This document shows, piece after piece, positions 59,165 to 64,000 of a DNA stretch of 64,000 nucleotides. Positions within the stretch are counted from its first letter, which is position 1. Every line of letters begins with the position of its first letter. Under the pieces are notes generated by a model that made no database searches, had not been told where the DNA came from, and was given only the letters and a program-made list of their open reading frames with translations. A program made the position numbers and the translations under genes. This DNA is from an uncultured Actinobaculum sp. (GTDB lineage Bacteria; Actinomycetota; Actinomycetes; Actinomycetales; Actinomycetaceae), in the NCBI GenBank assembly GCA_938020505.1, contig CALIHR010000027.1, positions 1 to 64,000 on the forward strand, read 5' to 3'.

Positions 59165-60340
59165 GTGGATACAATCCTTTTCCCACTCATGTGGGTGATC
59201 GCCTGGATCATGGAGATCTTGCGTCGGGTCTTCGTAGCGCTCGGCCTTCCGGACGGCGCCGGCGCGGCCTGGGTTTTGTCGATCATCGGCCTTACCGTCG
59301 TCGTCCGCCTTCTAGTGCTTCCCCTTTACAACAAACAGATTCGATCCTCGCGCCAGGCCCAGGTCATCCAACCCGAGGTCCAGAAGATCCAGAAAAAGTA
59401 CAAGGGCAAGAAGGACATGGTTTCCCGACGCCGAATGCAAGAGGAGATGCAGGCGGTTTACCGCAAGCATGGAACCTCTCCTTTTGCCACGTGTCTGCCG
59501 ATGCTTGTCCAGATGCCCATTCTTTTCGCGCTTTACAGGGTTATCTCCGCATTCCCCGGCATCTCCAAGGGGTACCGCGACGCACTGGGCCCCATCACCA
59601 AAAAGCTCGCGACGGACTTCGAGAACTCCACGGTTTTCGGAGCGCCGCTCGCTACGAACTTCAGAACTGCGACGTCGACGAACAGTCAGATCGTCATTGG
59701 GGTGCTGGTCCTCATCATGAGCGCCACGATGTTCTACACCCAGCATCAGCTCATGCGCAAGAACATGCCCGAGTCCGCTTTGGACAAGAGCAACCCGATG
59801 TACCGCACACAGCAGATCATGATGTACGGCATGCCGATCATGTACATCTTCATGGGCGGAGTCCTTCAGGTGGCGGTCCTGGTTTACTGGGTGGCCGGCA
59901 ACATTTGGAATCTGTGCCAGCAGGCCTGGTTCATTCGCAACAACCCGACGCCTGGATCGCAGGCCTACAGGGAACGCCAAAAGCGCCTTCGGGAGAAGCG
60001 TGAACGCAAGGGTCTGAGCAAGGAGGAGATCGAAAAGCTTGAATCTGAGGACGCAGCCCGCGCAGGGGTTCGGGTCCAGCCTCTCGGCAAGGAAAGGTCG
60101 AAGAAGGCAGCGGCGAAGGCCGCAAATCGGGCGCTTCACAACGACGACGCCGATGACTCCGATGTCGACGAAGCCGATTCCGACAAGCCCAAAGAGGTTC
60201 GCGGCAAAGACGGTCTGACCGAGGCTGAGCGAGCTCGACGTCGCTATGAGCGGCGCCAAGCGGAGCGGGCGCGCGCGAAGAACAAAGCCGCCAATCGGAA
60301 GAAACGCGTCCAACAGAATCAGAAGAAGCGAAACTTCTGA
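59165..60340 (+). CDS. yidC: membrane protein insertase YidC
   Basis: 391 residues from GTG. It is the Oxa1/YidC type without the large periplasmic domain of Gram-negative forms: segments MWVIAWIMEILRRVF, GAAWVLSIIGLTVVVRLLVLPLY, FATCLPMLVQMPILFALYRVIS and two late ones around IVIGVLVLIMSAT and MPIMYIFMGGVLQVAVLVYW. The catalytic Arg in VVRLLVLP is present. A charged 130-residue C-tail rich in Lys/Arg/Ala contacts ribosomes. It inserts membrane proteins alone or with SecYEG. Confidence 0.95.
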   Translation: MDTILFPLMWVIAWIMEILRRVFVALGLPDGAGAAWVLSIIGLTVVVRLLVLPLYNKQIRSSRQAQVIQPEVQKIQKKYKGKKDMVSRRRMQEEMQAVYRKHGTSPFATCLPMLVQMPILFALYRVISAFPGISKGYRDALGPITKKLATDFENSTVFGAPLATNFRTATSTNSQIVIGVLVLIMSATMFYTQHQLMRKNMPESALDKSNPMYRTQQIMMYGMPIMYIFMGGVLQVAVLVYWVAGNIWNLCQQAWFIRNNPTPGSQAYRERQKRLREKRERKGLSKEEIEKLESEDAARAGVRVQPLGKERSKKAAAKAANRALHNDDADDSDVDEADSDKPKEVRGKDGLTEAERARRRYERRQAERARAKNKAANRKKRVQQNQKKRNF

Positions 60341-60563
60341 CCCTTTGCTGGCCTTCCTCCTATGAGTTCCCCTGTATTCATGAGTCCTTCCCTAGCCATC
60401 GATTCTCCTTGAGCCATGGCTTCACCGAGCTGTGAAGGTTTCCGGCCGGAAGGTTTATGCGTTTCCACGCTGGAGGTTTTCCCAAGTTCGCAACTACCAA
60501 TCCCCACAACCCACAACTACTTTTACGCACTGCAGCGGCGCCTGCCGAAGAAAGGACGATCCG

Positions 60564-61448
60564 ATGGCTGACAGGGCCGAACTCGTCAAGAAGTTAAACG
60601 ACGAAGGCGATTTTGGAGCCGATTACATTGAGGAGCTTCTCAACATCGCCGACTTAGACGGAGACATTGAGATTGGCGTCGAAGCCGACCGCGCGTCTGT
60701 CGCGGTCGTGACGGAGGGCGTCGCCGACCGCAGGCTCAAACGCCTCATCGGTCAGGGGGGCGAGGTCCTTGATGCGCTCCAGGAGCTCACTCGTCTGGCC
60801 GTTCAGGCAAAGACCGGCGAGCGTAGCCGCCTCATGCTCGACATCGCCGATTACAGAGAATCGCATCGCCAGGAGGTCGCAGCAATCGCTCGCGAAGCGG
60901 TAGCCTCCGTTTTGGCCAACGGGGAGCCGGTTTCTCTGGCGCCGATGAATCCGTTCGAACGAAAGGTCGTTCACGACGTCGCCGCCGCAGCGGGCCTGGC
61001 CTCCGACTCCGAGGGGCTCGGCAATGCGCGCCATGTGATTGTCAGCGAGGCCGTTGCCGACGATGAATCCCCAGAAGACGAGGCGGTTTCCGATTCGGTC
61101 TTCTCTGCGTCCGCCGACGACGCCCTTGCCGGCGCAGCTGGCGATGCTTCCGCTGGTGTTGTGTCTGGCCCAGCTGAGACTGCTGCTGACGTCGCTTCTG
61201 CTGGTGCAGCTGGCGATGTTTCTATTAACGCCGCTTCTGGTTCCGACGAGACCACTGCTGCCTCCGCCGACATTTCTGCTGACACTGAAGTTGTCTCAGG
61301 CTCGGATATCGCCGTTTCTGGTTCTGCTGGTGCTGTTTCCGGTTCTGCGGATGTCGTTTCTGACTCTGCCGACGTCGCGGGTGAATCCTCAGATCCGACC
61401 GAGACCGAGAATGTCGGCAAGGGCTCAACATCTTCTACTGCAAAGTGA
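60564..61448 (+). CDS. khpB: RNA-binding protein KhpB (Jag family) with a long acidic tail
   Basis: 294 residues from the ATG at 60564, which has AAAGGA upstream. A KH-like domain (LKRLIGQGGEVLDALQELTRLAVQ) and an R3H domain (YRESHRQEVAAIAREAVASVL, NPFERKVVHDVAA) cover residues 1 to about 160. The other 130 residues are a low-complexity tail of Ala, Ser, Asp, Glu, Gly and Val with units such as SGSADVVSDSADV. The tail is also marked by a base-composition shift (TCTGCTG-rich codons). KhpB binds many RNAs and influences cell-size control in Gram-positives. Confidence 0.92.
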   Translation: MADRAELVKKLNDEGDFGADYIEELLNIADLDGDIEIGVEADRASVAVVTEGVADRRLKRLIGQGGEVLDALQELTRLAVQAKTGERSRLMLDIADYRESHRQEVAAIAREAVASVLANGEPVSLAPMNPFERKVVHDVAAAAGLASDSEGLGNARHVIVSEAVADDESPEDEAVSDSVFSASADDALAGAAGDASAGVVSGPAETAADVASAGAAGDVSINAASGSDETTAASADISADTEVVSGSDIAVSGSAGAVSGSADVVSDSADVAGESSDPTETENVGKGSTSSTAK

Positions 61449-62119
61449 ACTTGAGCGTGGACGATAACGGTGTGTTCGTGGAGGCCCCTCCCGAAGGAGG
61501 GGCCTCCCACTTTGGGCAGGATACGTGGCAACAGCTGATGAACTACGCAGGAATGCTCGAAAGAGAAGGCAAGCTGCGCGGATTACTCGGTCCTCGCGAA
61601 TTCGGGCGCCTATGGACTAGGCACATCCTCAATTCCACGGCAATTCTTGACTTCATCCCGTTTGGAACGAAAGTCGTCGACGTCGGCTCCGGCGCTGGCT
61701 TTCCGGGTATCGTCGCCGCGATAGTCCGCAAAGATCTTCGTCTTGTTCTCGTCGATTCGATGGAGCGCCGAACATGCTGGTTGACTGATGTTGTCAAGGC
61801 CCTTTCGCTGCCGAACGCCAAAGTCGTTCATGCACGATCCGAAGATCTTGTCGGCGAGGTAGCCGCGGATATTGTAACGGCGAGAGCGGTGGCGACACTG
61901 AAGAAGCTTCTCCCATGGACGATGCCGTTGCTCAAGGGCGGCGGTTCGTTGCTGGCGCTCAAAGGAGCCCGCGTCGATGAGGAGATTGATGATGCGATTC
62001 ACCTTCTGCCAAAGTATCGCGCCAAATGGGCCGATGTCCATGTGGTGACGCCTTTTGGAGCGACGGAAGAGACCCGTGTGCTGGAAATTAAGAAGAAGCG
62101 AACAAACAAACGTGAGTGA
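61445..62119 (+). CDS. rsmG: 16S rRNA (guanine-N7) methyltransferase RsmG
   Basis: 224 residues from GTG, overlapping the khpB stop by 4 bp. Motif I is VVDVGSGAGFPGIVAAIV, with DSMERRTCWL for the SAM ribose-binding acid and LGPREFGRLWTRHILNS at the N-terminal side. It methylates G527 of 16S rRNA; loss gives low-level streptomycin resistance. In most actinobacteria parA and parB follow it; here none is seen up to the window end. Confidence 0.95.
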   Translation: MNLSVDDNGVFVEAPPEGGASHFGQDTWQQLMNYAGMLEREGKLRGLLGPREFGRLWTRHILNSTAILDFIPFGTKVVDVGSGAGFPGIVAAIVRKDLRLVLVDSMERRTCWLTDVVKALSLPNAKVVHARSEDLVGEVAADIVTARAVATLKKLLPWTMPLLKGGGSLLALKGARVDEEIDDAIHLLPKYRAKWADVHVVTPFGATEETRVLEIKKKRTNKRE

Positions 62120-62121
62120 AC

Positions 62122-62161
62122 AGACGCTCTGTCTATCCTATATTTTTTCGATAGAGCGTCT
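62122..62161 (+). terminator. terminator after rsmG
   Basis: AGACGCT...CTATC pairs with GATAG-AGCGTCT, with a four-base bulge in the left arm and a T-rich loop. It starts 2 bp after the stop codon. Confidence 0.75.
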
Positions 62162-62370
62162 GGAGGAATTAGTAACTTTATATTTATCATTTAATAAGTT
62201 AATTATATCGAAATATAAGTAATATAATTGTGCAATCTGTAGTTTGATTGTTTTAGGTTGTAATGAATCTAAACTATAGGGTATTTTCTGGATTGTATCG
62301 GCTTTCGTGCAGATCCAGGTGTGCGCTATTGGCTAGAAGCTCGTTATTCAGTCTGTTTGTAGCCCCTTTT

Positions 62371-62502
62371 TAACTTGCACTTCTTCGTCTAGCTTATGCT
62401 TTGCTATCTAGCTTGTGCCTCTCATTTAACTTATGCTTGCCTGTTTGACTTATGCTTGCCTGTCTAATTTGTACTTTTCTGCCTTACGTATGCTATTCAT
62501 CG
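62371..62502. repeat. 19-bp degenerate tandem repeat
   Basis: About seven units starting at 62371, 62390, 62409, 62427, 62446, 62465 and 62484, consensus TRRCTTRTGCTTKCCTGTY. Two adjacent units (62427, 62446) share 17 of 19 bases; others are more diverged. Confidence 0.8.
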
Positions 62503-62838
62503 TATCGTTCTTCGCTTAACTCATGTTTTTTGATAACTAGTGTCATTCTGTCTGATGAACGAGCCGCGTTAGAGTGTGAATGATTGGAACAGATTGTCAA
62601 AGATCAATCGCTGCTCCAAAGACGTTTCGAAACTTCAGAGTCTGGACGAAAACGAGAAATGCTATTGCTTTTAGGGATAATTGACGCTGTACATCAACAG
62701 CGTGTCAGAATGAGATTTGTACTGCTGCACTCTTGGCTGTTTTTAGAATCTACAACAAACTGAAGCGGATTTCCCGAGCAAATCGGGTATTGACCTTTGT
62801 GTAGTTTCTTTGAAGAGCCTGAGCTGTCTGGTCGTCTG

Positions 62839-62904
62839 CGGAATGAAGCTTGCCACGTGGCGGAATGAAGCTTGCCACGTGGCGGAATGAAGCTTGCCAT
62901 GTGA
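62839..62904. repeat. 22-bp tandem repeat containing a palindrome
   Basis: Three copies of CGGAATGAAGCTTGCCACGTGG (two exact, the last diverging at its end). Each contains the palindrome CCACGTGG overlapping the unit end, so the array offers two or three evenly spaced dyads. Confidence 0.85.
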
Positions 62905-63581
62905 AGGCTGAGGTCGGATGCGGTGCTTCGTCAACAGATGGGACTCGCCCGGCGTGCGCTTCTGGACTCCCGGTGTTCTTCTTGTATCTACGACAGTTCG
63001 TTCTACGTCGGTCGGCATCGCTTGTGTCTGCTACAAGCCTGCGCGCGCCGCAGCGTGTTCTGTGCGTGAGACAAGTCCTTTCGGTGCTCAGCTAGCTGCT
63101 GCGTTCACGCCGAAACTTTGTCATTATGGTGGTTTTCAGGCCAGTCTTGCTTGCAACGATAGTCTCGCTCCGTCACTTGTTATCCAAGGTGTTGGCGGTG
63201 CCGTACTGTCCGTACTCAACGATGTCTGTACTTCATGGTGCCTATACTCAACGACGCCCGTGCTTAAAGGTATTTGCACCCGACAGCGTCTGTACCTACG
63301 CCAAGGAAGCGCGTTTCTAGTTCCGTATGTTATTTCTAGGAACATTTGTCGCAACCCCGCTTGGCAAATGTGCTTTAATCCATGTACTTTCATACTAATT
63401 GTCATATCGATATGTAGGATCCTTTGGTCTTGAGCTGCTTCCGCTGTTAGCAGATAGTCGTTGACACATTGACTGGCGATAACGTCATAACTATTTTGTT
63501 GACCAGTATATGGTCTTGTTTTGAATGCTCCAGAATTAAAGAACTACGATGGGCTGCGAATCTATTTCATGTGTCGGAGCT

Positions 63582-63617
63582 GCCTGAAAGTAAGACTTTT
63601 GCCTGAAAGTAAGACTT
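63582..63617. repeat. short direct repeat
   Basis: GCCTGAAAGTAAGACTT occurs twice with a 19-bp period (63582-63598 and 63601-63617). Confidence 0.75.
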
Positions 63618-64000
63618 AGTCTTCACATGATTTGACTTTTACTTTCTATCTTCTGTGCACATTCTGCGACAAGTACGCCTGTAGAGTCTTGTAGCTCGCA
63701 CAGGGGTGATTATCTCCCATCTTGTACTTGCTTCATGTTGAGAAGTTCGTGATCAGTGCAGAACTAGAGACCGCGAATCTTGCGGTTGCAGCTTGCTAGA
63801 AGTCGTTTTGGAGCGATGGTTGTAAAGGAGGAGGTAACAAGTTTAACTGGTATTGCGGTGATTAGCTTCCAAGCGACTTTGTGGTTGTCGGTAAAGTATC
63901 TGATCGGTGTGCTGAATCGAGTGACGCTGAACCGATATCCCTATGACAGTGGGTCTCGGGCGGCTCTATCGGATTCCAAGTGTTGTGTACTTTATTTGGA

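Larger units (their letters stand above)
62162..64000. other. AT-rich non-coding region at the right end
   Basis: About 1.8 kb in which I find no supported gene on either strand; composition is clearly lower in GC than everywhere else except the lasso spacers, and the first 100 bp are nearly all A and T. Open frames up to 171 codons (62918-63433) have random-looking, Cys-rich products without ribosome sites. Three families of short tandem repeats are present. A loosely repeated block of about 35 bp (centred on YGTAC and CAACGA) occupies about 63200-63310. Confidence 0.5.

Noticed and set aside
62918..63433. 171-codon frame in the AT-rich right end
   Set aside because: Cys-rich irregular product with segments produced by the degenerate DNA repeats; no ribosome site.

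Overview
The window is a high-GC actinobacterial chromosome segment spanning the replication origin. The order rsmG–khpB–yidC–yidD–rnpA–rpmH–[DnaA boxes]–dnaA–[DnaA boxes]–dnaN–recF–dciA–gyrB–gyrA–DUF3566–tRNA-Ile–DLW-39 protein–tRNA-Ala is typical of Actinomycetota. The fhaA–fhaB–pstP–rodA–pbpA–pknB cluster, class E sortase, CrgA and the coproporphyrin-type heme enzymes agree with this. A member of the Actinomycetaceae or a close relative is my best guess. No 16S rRNA gene is present to confirm it.

Layout. 1–0.4 kb: end of a DsbA-like gene. 0.6–4.5 kb: heterodimeric ABC exporter. 5–5.9 kb: secreted protein. 6.1–18.1 kb (minus strand): a lasso-peptide locus and the most unusual part of the window. 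It has five precursor genes (A1–A5), two cyclases (C1, C2), two RRE proteins (B1), one B2 protease fused to an ABC exporter, and a three-gene ABC-2 transporter downstream. All five precursors share a YxxP leader ending T-x just before a core of the form G1-x3-G5-x3-D9-x-[F/Y]-G-G. This predicts nine-residue macrolactam rings. Long, partly repeated, AT-rich non-coding DNA separates the precursors, and most are followed by a strong inverted repeat. 19.6 kb: tRNA-Leu. 20.8–28.2 kb: cell-wall growth and Ser/Thr kinase operon. 28.6–33.7 kb: PabA/TrpG-like amidotransferase, small membrane protein, sortase E, CrgA with a long extension, rhomboid protease, cyclophilin, Lys/Ala-rich membrane protein. 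33.8–41.5 kb: oxidoreductase, two heme genes, ABC-2 transporter with an XRE regulator, M50-like peptidase, methyltransferase. 41.7–45.3 kb: large secreted LRR_5/FG-GAP-like protein. 45.8–62.1 kb: GNAT, tRNAs, gyrase, origin and the rpmH–rsmG block. 62.1–64 kb: AT-rich, repeat-bearing DNA without a convincing gene where parA/parB would usually follow.

How the lasso genes should work together (inference from family knowledge): B1 binds the YxxP leader and presents it to the Cys/His protease domain of the fusion protein. A C protein adenylates Asp9 and closes the ring on Gly1. The fused ABC exporter removes the product. The ABC-2 trio may give self-protection. Two cyclase/RRE pairs but one protease/exporter serve five precursors, so this looks like a combinatorial multi-product locus.
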